Source of the DNA: Corynebacterium glyciniphilum AJ 3170
GTDB taxonomy: Bacteria; Actinomycetota; Actinomycetes; Mycobacteriales; Mycobacteriaceae
Length of the DNA: 64,000 nucleotides
Assembly (NCBI RefSeq): GCF_000626675.1
Contig: NZ_CP006842.1
Coordinates: 3,038,001-3,102,000 of the forward strand
Reading direction: 5' to 3'
This document shows positions 1 through 7,946 of the stretch, piece after piece (position 1 is the first letter of the stretch; each line of letters opens with the position of its first letter). The notes under the pieces were generated by a model. The model had not been told where the DNA came from. It did no database searches and worked only from the letters and a program-made list of their open reading frames with translations. Position numbers and translations under genes: made by a program.

Positions 1-677
1 TGCCCGTCCTGACGCCCGCTCCTGTCCCGTACCCGGAACAGGCTGACCGAGGCCGTGAACAACCTGCCGGCGACGGTGGGCCAGCGCTGCACCGGCACGC
101 CGGAACTCTCCACCACACACAGGGCGATCACGCCGGCGGAGGTTACCGTCACCGCCGTCCCCTCAGCTCGCGCGATATCGGCGGCCGCGTCAAGACCACC
201 GAGTACCTGTGCCCGAAACTCCGGGAAGTCGGGCTGGTCGACCCACCACGCCATGGCGTCCTCCAACATCGACCCGGTCAACCGTGACAGCGCACGACGG
301 TTCTCGTCGCTGGGCGCGTCCACCAGACGTTGCATTCTCTCGGCGACGTCCGGGTTCGCCGCCAGCCACGGGCCGACGACGGAGTCGGTATCGAACTCCC
401 GCCACGCTTCATCGACCACCGGGGGTTCCGACCCGAGCTCCTCGGCGACGTGGGCGGCGGTGTCCTGCTGCCGGCTCAATGGACCGGAGAGCACCGGTAC
501 CGAGGCTCCGGGAGCCTTGCGACGCGCCAGGGACCGTCCTGTCGCGGCAGCCTGCCGGTGCCCACGGTCGCTGAGCACGTCGTAGCTCCGCTCCACACCA
601 AAGGAGTCGCTCCGACCGTCACCGGTCAGTATTCGCTCCCCGGCCTGACCGTGCCTCACCAGATAAAGAAAAGCCAT
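1..677 (-). CDS. Histidine phosphatase family protein (3' end outside window)
   Basis: Reading leftward from the ATG at 675-677, the protein opens with a beta strand and the phosphohistidine motif LVRHGQ (about residues 6-11), the hallmark of the histidine phosphatase (phosphoglycerate mutase-like) superfamily. A later SGPLSRQQDTA stretch fits the usual second conserved segment of the fold. Substrate cannot be told from sequence; family members act on phosphosugars, phosphoproteins or other phosphate esters in the cytosol. An AGAGGACAGGG ribosome-binding stretch precedes the ATG. The gene is divergent from the TetR gene at 760, and the palindrome at 714-727 lies between the two starts, so both could share control. 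The C-terminus runs off the window edge. Confidence 0.8.
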   Translation of the reverse strand, partial: MAFLYLVRHGQAGERILTGDGRSDSFGVERSYDVLSDRGHRQAAATGRSLARRKAPGASVPVLSGPLSRQQDTAAHVAEELGSEPPVVDEAWREFDTDSVVGPWLAANPDVAERMQRLVDAPSDENRRALSRLTGSMLEDAMAWWVDQPDFPEFRAQVLGGLDAAADIARAEGTAVTVTSAGVIALCVVESSGVPVQRWPTVAGRLFTASVSLFRVRDRSGRQDG

Positions 678-713
678 GGACCCTGTCCTCTCGCAGTTCT
701 CGCGCCCAATTTT

Positions 714-727
714 TGAACCAGGATTCA
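714..727. promoter_or_regulatory. Candidate TetR operator, copy 1
   Basis: TGAACCAGGATTCA is a near-perfect inverted repeat (one mismatched pair) in the 82-bp gap between the divergent phosphatase and TetR starts. It matches the perfect palindrome at 1395-1408 in 12 of 14 positions. Two copies flanking one TetR gene, each before a transcription unit, is the usual autoregulation-plus-operon layout; assignment to this regulator is inference. Confidence 0.6.
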
Positions 728-759
728 ACGTGCTGCGGACCAGCGTATACGATCCACAC

Positions 760-1392
760 ATGACGAATGAGCGAGAGTCCCGAACCGACCGCGCGGCGCG
801 TCGCCGCTCCGAGATCCTCACGGCGGCACAGAATGTGTTCGCCCGCGACGGTTACCACGGCGCGAAACTCACCGCGGTCGCCGCCGAGGCCGGCTGCTCA
901 GTGGGCACCCTCTACACCTATTTCGCCGACCGTGCAGCCCTGCTCGGAGCCGTCCTCGACGATGTCGAGGAACAGATGCGGCATCCCGGCGGACGCCTGC
1001 CCGCCGACCATCCCGTCGCCGAGCAGATCAGTGCCGCCAACCGCGGCTACCTCACCGCCTACCGGCGCAACCACCGGATGATGGCACTGATGGAACAGGT
1101 GGCAATGGCCGATGAATCCGTCGCCGCCCGCCGTGCGCGGCGGGCCGACGGCTTCATCGAGCGCAACGCACGGGCACTCAGCCGCTACCTCGACCAGGGA
1201 ACGGTCACCGGTATCGAGGACCCCGAGCTCATTGCCACGGCACTGTCCGCCTCCGTGTCGCGCCTGGCCTACCTGACCTGGGTGGAGGGGCGTTTCCCCG
1301 ACTCCGACGAGACCCTCGACCGTGTCTGCGCCGCCGCCGACACGATCTGGTTCCGGACGCTCGGACTGGAGGACGTCCCCGCCAGTTCGTGA
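760..1392 (+). CDS. TetR/AcrR family transcriptional regulator
   Basis: A 210-residue one-component repressor. The N-terminal helix-turn-helix (about residues 10-55) has the family pattern: RRSEILTAAQNVFARDGY, then VAAEAGCSVGTLYTYF. The C-terminal all-helical domain should bind an effector, plausibly an acyl-CoA or related lipid given the neighbours. The ATG at 760 is preferred over the in-frame ATG at 676 because it starts just before the DNA-binding domain, and 676 would overlap the divergent phosphatase start and the 714-727 palindrome. The SDR/acyl-CoA dehydrogenase/kinase operon starts 31 bp after the stop with a second operator copy in the gap, so this regulator probably controls itself and that operon. 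Confidence 0.88.
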   Translation: MTNERESRTDRAARRRSEILTAAQNVFARDGYHGAKLTAVAAEAGCSVGTLYTYFADRAALLGAVLDDVEEQMRHPGGRLPADHPVAEQISAANRGYLTAYRRNHRMMALMEQVAMADESVAARRARRADGFIERNARALSRYLDQGTVTGIEDPELIATALSASVSRLAYLTWVEGRFPDSDETLDRVCAAADTIWFRTLGLEDVPASS

Positions 1393-1394
1393 AA

Positions 1395-1408
1395 TGAATC
1401 ACGATTCA
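1395..1408. promoter_or_regulatory. Candidate TetR operator, copy 2
   Basis: TGAATCACGATTCA is a perfect 6+2+6 inverted repeat lying between the TetR stop (1392) and the SDR start (1424). It shares the TGAA-N6-TTCA frame and internal C/G pair with the copy at 714-727. Binding here would block transcription of the downstream catabolic operon. Confidence 0.62.
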
Positions 1409-1423
1409 ATGTATGGTCATGGC

Positions 1424-2188
1424 ATGACCACCTACGATTTCACCGACCGCACGGCTGTCGTCACCGGCGGCACGCGCGGCATCGGCTACGCCACCGCCGA
1501 ACTTCTCCTCCGCTCCGGCGCCAATGTCGTCATCACCTCCCGTAGAGCCGAAGCTGCTGAGGCGGCCGCCACCAGTCTCGCCGACACCACCGGTGCCACG
1601 GGCCGCGTTGTGGGACTCGCCGGCCACGTCGCCGAGGAAGACGCCGCCACCCGCGTCTGTGCCGAAGCAGTGTCCCGCTTCGGCAGCCTCGACATCCTGA
1701 TCAACAATGCGGGCACCAACCCTGCCTTCGGCCCCGTCACCGAACAGTCCCGCGCCGTGATGCAGAAAGTCTTCGACATCAACGTCACCGGGCCCGCCGT
1801 CTGGGCAGGCGCCGCCGTCCGTGCCGGGCTGGGGGACAAGAACCCGGGAGCCATCGTCAACGTCTCCTCCATCGGCGCCCTCTTCATCGAAGACGGGATC
1901 GGCGTCTACAACGCCTCGAAATCAGCCATCATGCACCTCACCCGCCAGATGGCCCATGAGCTCGCCCCGTCAGTCCGGGTGAATTCCGTGGCACCCGGCG
2001 TCGTCCGCACCAAGCTGTCCGAAGCCCTCTGGAAGGAGGACGAGGACGCCGCAGCGTCGGTCACCCCGCTCGGACGGATCGGCGAGCCCGCCGACATCGC
2101 CGACGCCATCTGCTTTCTCGCCGCACCGTCGACGTCCTGGATCACCGGGTCGAACCTGGTGATCGACGGCGGTCAGATCGTCAACTAA
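1424..2188 (+). CDS. SDR family oxidoreductase
   Basis: A 254-residue classical short-chain dehydrogenase/reductase using NAD(P)(H). The Rossmann glycine motif TGGTRGIG is near the N-terminus, NNAG lies mid-protein, and the catalytic Ser is followed by YNASK (Tyr and Lys of the active site). The C-terminal GSNLVIDGG is typical of FabG-like members. ATG 1424 is used; the in-frame ATG at 1409 touches the operator and has no ribosome-binding site. It is the first gene of a unit with acyl-CoA dehydrogenase and an APH-like kinase, so the likely substrate is a hydroxyacyl- or ketoacyl-CoA; in the levulinate pathway an SDR (LvaD) supplies this step. Confidence 0.9.
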   Translation: MTTYDFTDRTAVVTGGTRGIGYATAELLLRSGANVVITSRRAEAAEAAATSLADTTGATGRVVGLAGHVAEEDAATRVCAEAVSRFGSLDILINNAGTNPAFGPVTEQSRAVMQKVFDINVTGPAVWAGAAVRAGLGDKNPGAIVNVSSIGALFIEDGIGVYNASKSAIMHLTRQMAHELAPSVRVNSVAPGVVRTKLSEALWKEDEDAAASVTPLGRIGEPADIADAICFLAAPSTSWITGSNLVIDGGQIVN

Positions 2189-2237
2189 GACCCCGTCTCC
2201 CCTTCCCTCCCCCTCACCACCACCGAAAGGCACCACC

Positions 2238-3476
2238 ATGGACTTCAGCTTCAGCGAGCGCTCACTGGACTACCAGAGCCGCCTCAACGACTTCATGACC
2301 GAGCACGTCTACCCCGCCGAGCCGATCGCCGCACAGCAGATCGCAGAGTCCGGCGACCCCCACCACTTTCCCGCGGTGCTCGGCGAGCTCAAGGAGGAGG
2401 CGAAACGTCGCGGTCTCTGGAACCTCTTCCACCCGCACCCGGCTCGCACCGGCGACGGCTCGGACAACCGCCCCGGTCTCACCAACGCCGAGTACGCCCC
2501 GCTGGCCGAGATCATGGGCCGCAGCCCCCACCTGGCGCCCGAAGCCTGCAACTGCAACGCACCGGACACCGGAAACATGGAGACCCTGGAGCTGCACGGC
2601 TCCGCCGAACACCGCTCGACGTTCCTCGAACCCCTGCTCGCCGGGGAGATCCGTTCGGCGTTCTGCATGACCGAGCCAGGTAACGCCTCCTCCGACGCGA
2701 CGAACATCAGCATGTCGATGGAGCGCGTCGACGGGGGGTACCGTCTCAACGGCCGTAAGTGGTTCGCCTCCAACGCCATGCATCCGCACCTCAAGGTCCT
2801 GATCGTCATGGGTAAAACCAGCCCGGACGCCGACACCCACCGGCAGCAGTCGATGCTCGTCGTGCCGTCGGACGCCGAGGGAGTGACCATCGTGCGCAAC
2901 CTCACCGTCTTCGGCTACCACGACCGCGAAGGGCATGCCGAAGTCACCTTCGACAACGTCTTCGTCCCCGACAAGGACATCCTCGCCGGTGAAGGCATGG
3001 GCTTCCGGATCTCCCAGGACCGGCTGGGGCCGGGCCGCATCCACCACTGCATGCGTGCGATCGGCATGGCCGAACGCGCCCTGGAGATGATGTGCACCCG
3101 CGCCTTGTCCCGGTCCACCTTCGGCAAGCCCCTCGCCGAGCGCGACAACATCCGTGACTGGATCGCCGAGGCCCGGATCAACATCGAGGCCGCCCGCCAG
3201 CTCACCCTCAAGGCCGCCTGGATGATGGACACCGTGGGCAACAAGGAGGCCCGCCAGGAGATCGGCGCGATCAAGGTCCTCGTCCCGAACATGGCGCTCA
3301 CGGTCGTCGACCGGGCGATCCAGCTGCATGGCGGCGAAGGCGTCACGGACGACGTCCCGCTGGCATCGATGTGGGCCGGCCTGCGCACTCTGCGCCTGGC
3401 CGACGGTCCCGACGAAGTGCACAAGATGACCATCGCCCGCCAGGAGTTGAAGAAGTACCGGGAGACCAGCCGATGA
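2238..3476 (+). CDS. Acyl-CoA dehydrogenase family protein (FadE-like)
   Basis: A 412-residue flavoprotein of normal family length, oxidising acyl-CoA at the alpha-beta bond with electrons passed to ETF. It shows the family signatures AFCMTEPGNASSDATNI (substrate/FAD binding) and, toward the C-terminus, the QLHGGEGVTDD block, with RTLRLADGPDEVH at the end. This C-terminal form resembles the ACAD10/ACAD11-type subgroup, whose members act with an APH-like kinase. GAAAGG precedes the ATG. Its stop overlaps the start of the kinase gene (ATGA), indicating translational coupling and a shared job. Confidence 0.92.
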   Translation: MDFSFSERSLDYQSRLNDFMTEHVYPAEPIAAQQIAESGDPHHFPAVLGELKEEAKRRGLWNLFHPHPARTGDGSDNRPGLTNAEYAPLAEIMGRSPHLAPEACNCNAPDTGNMETLELHGSAEHRSTFLEPLLAGEIRSAFCMTEPGNASSDATNISMSMERVDGGYRLNGRKWFASNAMHPHLKVLIVMGKTSPDADTHRQQSMLVVPSDAEGVTIVRNLTVFGYHDREGHAEVTFDNVFVPDKDILAGEGMGFRISQDRLGPGRIHHCMRAIGMAERALEMMCTRALSRSTFGKPLAERDNIRDWIAEARINIEAARQLTLKAAWMMDTVGNKEARQEIGAIKVLVPNMALTVVDRAIQLHGGEGVTDDVPLASMWAGLRTLRLADGPDEVHKMTIARQELKKYRETSR

Positions 3477-4513
3477 GCACCACCCCCTTCACCGAGGAAG
3501 CACTGGCCGACTGGCTGTCCGACATCGCCGGAACCCGTGGCCCGCTCAGCCTCACCCGTATCGGCGCCGGTCAGTCCAACCTGACCTACCTCGCGACGGA
3601 CGGTGACGGGACCGAGGTGGTGGTCCGCCGTCCGCCCCTCGGCCACCTTGCGGCCAGCGCCCACGACGTCGCACGGGAGGGGCACATCATGGCCAGCCTC
3701 GCCGACACTCCCGTCCCGGTGCCCGAGATCTTCGGGACCACCGACCCCGACGGCTCCGTCGGCCCCCTCCGGGTGTCCGACGCCCCCGTGGTGGCGATGT
3801 CGGTGATCCCGGGAACCTCGCTGAACTCGCCCGACGCCGCTGCATCGATTTCACCGGAGGCACGGTCCGCCGCCGCTACAGGCCTGATCGAGGCGATGGT
3901 CACCATCCATGAGGTTGATCTTGTCGCCACCGGGCTGGATGACCTGGCGTCCCACGGGCCGTATGCCGAACGCCAGCTGCGCCGGTGGTCGAACCAGTGG
4001 GAGAAGACGAAAACCCGGGAACTACCGGCCCTCGACGCCCTGACCGAACGGCTCCGCGCCGCCGTCCCCGAGCAGACGGAGACGGTGTTGGTCCACGGGG
4101 ACTTGCACCTGGGCAACATCATCGTCGACAAGGAGACCGGCAACGTCAACGCCGTGGTTGACTGGGAGCTCACCACGCTCGGCGACCCGCTGGCCGACAT
4201 CGGCTCGCTGCTGGCCTACTGGCCTACGCAGGACGGTCCGAACCTGCCCGGGTTCGACGCCGCCCTGGAGCCCGGGTTCCCCGACGCCGAGGAGTTGGCC
4301 CAGCACTACCTTTCCCGTACGGGACGGTCCCGGGACGCCCTCGACTTCTGGCATGTCCTGGGGCTGTGGAAAGTGGCGGTCATCGTGGAGGGCGTCGTAC
4401 GCCGCACCCGTGACGTCCCCGCGAATGCGTCCTCAGGGATGGCGCTTCCCGCGTCCGTCGTGGAGGTGCTGGTCGACCAGGCCACGGTGCTGGCCGACCA
4501 GGTCGGGATCTGA
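3473..4513 (+). CDS. Phosphotransferase (APH) family protein, ACAD10/11-type kinase
   Basis: A 346-residue aminoglycoside-phosphotransferase-fold kinase. It has the nucleotide loop (RIGAGQSNLTY), the catalytic loop VHGDLHLGNII with the HxD catalytic Asp, and the metal-binding DWELTTLGDP. In animals this kinase domain is fused to an acyl-CoA dehydrogenase (ACAD10/11), and in Pseudomonas LvaA phosphorylates the 4-hydroxyl of 4-hydroxyacyl-CoA. Here the two activities are neighbouring genes with ATGA overlap. True antibiotic resistance is unlikely given this context. A role in hydroxyacyl-CoA catabolism is inference from family and neighbours. Confidence 0.87.
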   Translation: MSTTPFTEEALADWLSDIAGTRGPLSLTRIGAGQSNLTYLATDGDGTEVVVRRPPLGHLAASAHDVAREGHIMASLADTPVPVPEIFGTTDPDGSVGPLRVSDAPVVAMSVIPGTSLNSPDAAASISPEARSAAATGLIEAMVTIHEVDLVATGLDDLASHGPYAERQLRRWSNQWEKTKTRELPALDALTERLRAAVPEQTETVLVHGDLHLGNIIVDKETGNVNAVVDWELTTLGDPLADIGSLLAYWPTQDGPNLPGFDAALEPGFPDAEELAQHYLSRTGRSRDALDFWHVLGLWKVAVIVEGVVRRTRDVPANASSGMALPASVVEVLVDQATVLADQVGI

Positions 4514-4534
4514 CCGACGGACGGACACGCCAGA

Positions 4535-4600
4535 GGGCGGTTTCCGAGCACGGACGGCCTGAGTTGCTGGACTCAGGCCGTCCGCGCTCGGAAACCGCCC
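4535..4600. terminator. Bidirectional terminator with 30-bp stem
   Basis: Arms 4535-4564 and 4571-4600 are complementary over 30 bases with one G-U-type mismatch and a 6-base loop (TGCTGG). It sits between the convergent kinase and ligase genes. The stem is much longer than a usual intrinsic terminator and lacks a clear T-tract on the + strand. Confidence 0.85.
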
Positions 4601-4619
4601 GTCGGTGACGACGAAGCGA

Positions 4620-6239
4620 CTAGCTGTCGGCGCCCACCGGCACGCCGCGCAGGTCCTTACGCAGGATCTTGCCGGTGCCGGACTTCGGGATCTCGGCGAT
4701 GACCTCGACCATGCGGATCTTCTTGTACGGGGCGACGCGCTCGGCGACCCACTCCATCAGCGCCTCCTTGTCGACCTCGACCGGGTTGCCGTCACGGTGC
4801 TGCGCCACGACGAAGGCGCGGGGCAGCTCCTCACCGTCCTCGTCCCGAATGAAGCCGACAACGGCGGCATCGGCGATGTCCTCGTGGGTCATCAGCAGTG
4901 CCTCGAGCTCCGCCGGGGCGACCTGGTAGCCCTTGTACTTGATCAGCTCCTTGGCACGGTCAACGACGTACACATTGCCCTCGTGGTCGTACTCCACGAC
5001 ATCGCCGGTGCGCAGCCATCCGTCGCCGACCAGTGCGTTCGCCGTCGCCTCCTCATTGTTGAGGTACCCGAGCATGACCTGGGGGCCGCGGATCCACATT
5101 TCGCCGGATGCCGACTTCTCACCCTCGTTGCCGGGGGGCAGGATCTCCCCGAGAGCATCATCAGTGAGATCCACGACCTTGCACTCGGTGTTCGCCACCG
5201 GCAGACCGATGGACTCCAACGGAGTTGTCCCCCGGATGCCGGTGTGGGTCACCGGTGACGTCTCGGTCATGCCGTACCCCTGGACGACCGTGACACCGAG
5301 CCGGTCCTGCACCGCAGCGGCGAGTGCATGATCCAGGGCCGCGGCGCCGGAGAGCAGGGTGTTCAGTTTATCCAGGTTGTACTCGTCGACCAGCGGGTGC
5401 TTCGCGAGTACGACCGCGATCGGCGGCGCGACGAAAGCGAAGTCGATCCCGTGCGCCTGGTGGAGTTCCAGGAAGTTCTTCAGGTCGAACGACGGCATGG
5501 TGACCAGGTGCGCCCTGTTGGCCAGGGTCGTGTTCAGCACCGTATTCATCCCGTAGATGTGGAAGAACGGCAGCACAGCCATCACCACCGAATCGCGGTG
5601 CTGTCCATTCTCCTGCAGCTGAGGCAGAGTCTGGAGGATATTGGCCATCAGGTTGGTGTGGCTGAGTTTCACCCCCTTCGGAATACCGGTGGTCCCCGAG
5701 GAGAACGGCAAGACCGCGACATGGGTCGCCGGATCGAACGAGACCTCCGGTGCCTCATGCCCTTCCTGCAGCATCGCCGCCAGACCGGACTCACCGTCGG
5801 TGAGGTCGATGATGTGATCGTCGGACAGGCCCGCCTCGCGTGCCCCGTCGGCACCGTTGGGACCCAGCAGACTCACGGTGAACAGCAGGCTCGCGCCGGA
5901 CAAGGTGATCTGTTTGGCGACGTCCTCGGCAGTGTTCAGGGACCCGACGGTAGTAACGGTGGCCCCGGCACGCATGATGCCGTGGAAGGCGACGACGAAC
6001 GCGTGGGTGTTCGGACAGTGCAGCGCAACGACATCACCGACGCCGATTCCCCGGGACGACAGGGCTCCGGCGAACAGGTCGACCTGGCCCCGGAGTTCCC
6101 CGTAGGTGACGACGGCGCCGGTGGCGGAGTCGGTGACTGCGGTGCGGTCGCTGTCCTCCGGGCCAAGGGTTCCGAAAATCTGGTCGTAGACGCTGATGGC
6201 GGGGACGTCGATACGGGGGCGGGGACTCGCGACTGGCAC
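4620..6239 (-). CDS. AMP-dependent acyl-CoA ligase (4-coumarate-CoA ligase-like)
   Basis: A 539-residue ANL-superfamily enzyme that activates a carboxylic acid to its CoA thioester through an acyl-AMP. Motifs in order: P-loop SSGTTGIPKGV, GYGMTETSP, TGDVVEYD, the hinge DRAKELIKYKGYQV, and the C-terminal catalytic Lys in PKSGTGKILRKDLR. The GTG at 6237-6239 is chosen over the ATG at 6311 because AGGAG lies 7 bases upstream, and the longer form would begin with residues encoded by the leader hairpin. It is convergent with the SDR/dehydrogenase/kinase operon and would feed it CoA esters; the substrate (short hydroxy or aromatic acid) is not determinable. Confidence 0.9.
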   Translation of the reverse strand: MPVASPRPRIDVPAISVYDQIFGTLGPEDSDRTAVTDSATGAVVTYGELRGQVDLFAGALSSRGIGVGDVVALHCPNTHAFVVAFHGIMRAGATVTTVGSLNTAEDVAKQITLSGASLLFTVSLLGPNGADGAREAGLSDDHIIDLTDGESGLAAMLQEGHEAPEVSFDPATHVAVLPFSSGTTGIPKGVKLSHTNLMANILQTLPQLQENGQHRDSVVMAVLPFFHIYGMNTVLNTTLANRAHLVTMPSFDLKNFLELHQAHGIDFAFVAPPIAVVLAKHPLVDEYNLDKLNTLLSGAAALDHALAAAVQDRLGVTVVQGYGMTETSPVTHTGIRGTTPLESIGLPVANTECKVVDLTDDALGEILPPGNEGEKSASGEMWIRGPQVMLGYLNNEEATANALVGDGWLRTGDVVEYDHEGNVYVVDRAKELIKYKGYQVAPAELEALLMTHEDIADAAVVGFIRDEDGEELPRAFVVAQHRDGNPVEVDKEALMEWVAERVAPYKKIRMVEVIAEIPKSGTGKILRKDLRGVPVGADS

Positions 6240-6263
6240 TGTGGCTCTCCTGATCTCTCGGCA

Positions 6264-6292
6264 TGATCGGGGCCATCCGGTGGCCCCGATCA
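6264..6292 (-). promoter_or_regulatory. Leader hairpin upstream of the acyl-CoA ligase
   Basis: TGATCGGGGCCA (6264-6275) and TGGCCCCGATCA (6281-6292) form a perfect 12-bp stem with a 5-base loop. On the ligase transcript it ends about 25 bases before the GTG start and just upstream of the AGGAG. It may be an RNA structure tuning ligation-gene expression or a protein operator. Confidence 0.5.
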
Positions 6293-6421
6293 CATTATTG
6301 CCCTTTGGCATCTAAAATAACCGCCTGTCGGGCGTTTCGCAGGGTTTTCACCAACTGCAGGCACCAGGTATGACATCCGTCAGTCGCAACTCATGACAGG
6401 TGGTTCTACCTGCGGAAATTG

Positions 6422-6949
6422 ATGTCAACCACAATCAGAACCATGAACTTCGACGTCATCGCCGACCTGTTCCAACGACTTGCAGAGTTTGCCGCCTCAG
6501 TGGAGCCCTGGCAGCAGTTTCTCGTGATCCTGCTCGCTGGTGCGGTGCCCTTCATCGAGTCCTACCTCGGCAGCTTCCTGGGTGTCGCCCTCGGCATCGA
6601 ACCGGCCGCCGCCGTCGTCGCCACCGCGGTAGTCGGAAACATGATCTCCACCTTCCTCCTCATCGCACTCGCCACCCGCGCCCGCACGGCAGCAACACGT
6701 GGACGCAGATCCACGAAGCAACCGGTGTCCGCCCGCCGGCAGAAAGTCGGCCGCTACGCCGAACGCCTCGGCGTACCGGGGGTTTCCCTCCTGGGGCCGA
6801 TCATCCTGGCCAGTCAGATCACCGGACCGACACTGGTGGCCCTCGGCGCGGACAAGCGCAGCGTGTACCTGTTCCAGGGAATCGCGATCATCGTCTGGGG
6901 TGTCGTCTTCGGATTCTTCGGAGACCTTGTCATCTCCTGGTACCTGTGA
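6422..6949 (+). CDS. Small multidrug export (SMP/YqaA-like) membrane protein
   Basis: A 175-residue polytopic membrane protein. It has three to four hydrophobic segments, including FLVILLAGAVPFIESYLGSF near residue 35 and a C-terminal GIAIIVWGVVFGFFGDLVI segment. The early PFIESYLG and later GPIILASQITGP resemble the small multidrug-export protein family. An Arg/Lys-rich cytoplasmic loop separates the two halves. The ATG at 6422 follows a weak GCGGAA; 6443 is an alternative start. Its last 20 bases overlap the convergent nucleoside hydrolase gene. Substrate is unknown and the family name is based on motif resemblance only. Confidence 0.68.
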   Translation: MSTTIRTMNFDVIADLFQRLAEFAASVEPWQQFLVILLAGAVPFIESYLGSFLGVALGIEPAAAVVATAVVGNMISTFLLIALATRARTAATRGRRSTKQPVSARRQKVGRYAERLGVPGVSLLGPIILASQITGPTLVALGADKRSVYLFQGIAIIVWGVVFGFFGDLVISWYL

Positions 6950-7946
6950 GACCGGACGCCGCCGCGAAGGCACTGAAAACGGCCTCAGGGTCCAGTGCCG
7001 TAAGAATGCGCGCATTCGGCCGACGGCCCCAGTAGGGTCCGACGCCGCCCTCCCCCACCCAGTCGGCAACCGTCGTCCCCCTCAGCAACTCGGACCCCGC
7101 CTCCACAGCGACGGTCGCCTGCCGGACGGAGGCCTCGACCGCACCCAGCATCACCATCGCCGCGGCCAGGTCATGGATCTGAGCGACATAGCCCACGCCG
7201 ACGGACTCATGGAACTCGAAGTAGAACCGTAGGGCGTCCTGCACCAGCTGTGCCAGCTGCGTGCGATTCGGCGCCGTGCCGTCGACCCACGTTGCCAGGC
7301 GTTCCGGGGTCAGCACCACCTGTTCGGTGACATTCAGCGGGCAGATCAGCGGCAACTCCGCACCGTCCGGCCAGTTCTCCACGGCAAAAGACAACGCGTG
7401 CGGGTCGACCCAGGCATTCCACTCCGCTGTGGGAGTGGTGTTGCCCGGGTAGGTGAAGGCACCGCACATCAGGGTGACACGTGCCTGACGCAGCACTTCC
7501 GGTTCGTGTTCGACAGCATAGGCCAGGTTCGTCGCCGGCCCGGCGATGAGCAGATGCTCAGGCCTGGCACGCTTCCACGCGGCCACGGCGTCGGCCGGCG
7601 TCGTCACTCGGTCAGCCGTGTCCGGGACCCCTGTCCCAGGAATCCAGTACCCCAGTCCCTCCGGACCGTGCGTCTCCGGGGTCGTCGTCAACGGCAGGAC
7701 GCGCGGCCCGGCAGCTCCGGCGACGACCGGAACGTCCGACACGCCGCAGAGCCTCAGCACCTCCGCGGAGTTCCGCGCCGCCAATGCCGCGGTCGTGTTG
7801 CCCGCCGACGTCGTCACCTGCAGGTCAATGTCCCCGGCGCGATGGCGCGAGGCCAACCACACCAGGGCGAGGGCATCGTCGATGCCGGTGTCGACATCGG
7901 CGACGACTCTCGTCCGCGCGGCACCGCTGCCGTCTGTACCATTCAC
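6930..7946 (-). CDS. Nucleoside hydrolase (inosine-uridine type)
   Basis: A 338-residue cytosolic enzyme cleaving the N-glycosidic bond of ribonucleosides to base and ribose in salvage. The N-terminal DVDTGIDDALAL carries the family's Asp cluster that binds Ca2+. TSAGNTT and the later NAWVDPHA block fit the active-site pocket. GTG 7944-7946 is chosen because it overlaps the upstream gene's TGA (GTGA) and has GGAG upstream; ATG 7979 has no ribosome-binding site. It is co-transcribed with the uncharacterised gene 7943-8752. Nucleobase specificity cannot be read from sequence. Confidence 0.88.
   Translation of the reverse strand: MNGTDGSGAARTRVVADVDTGIDDALALVWLASRHRAGDIDLQVTTSAGNTTAALAARNSAEVLRLCGVSDVPVVAGAAGPRVLPLTTTPETHGPEGLGYWIPGTGVPDTADRVTTPADAVAAWKRARPEHLLIAGPATNLAYAVEHEPEVLRQARVTLMCGAFTYPGNTTPTAEWNAWVDPHALSFAVENWPDGAELPLICPLNVTEQVVLTPERLATWVDGTAPNRTQLAQLVQDALRFYFEFHESVGVGYVAQIHDLAAAMVMLGAVEASVRQATVAVEAGSELLRGTTVADWVGEGGVGPYWGRRPNARILTALDPEAVFSAFAAASGLTGTRR

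Noticed and set aside
3473..4513. Aminoglycoside resistance kinase
   Set aside because: The fold is APH-like, but ATGA coupling to an acyl-CoA dehydrogenase points to lipid metabolism.
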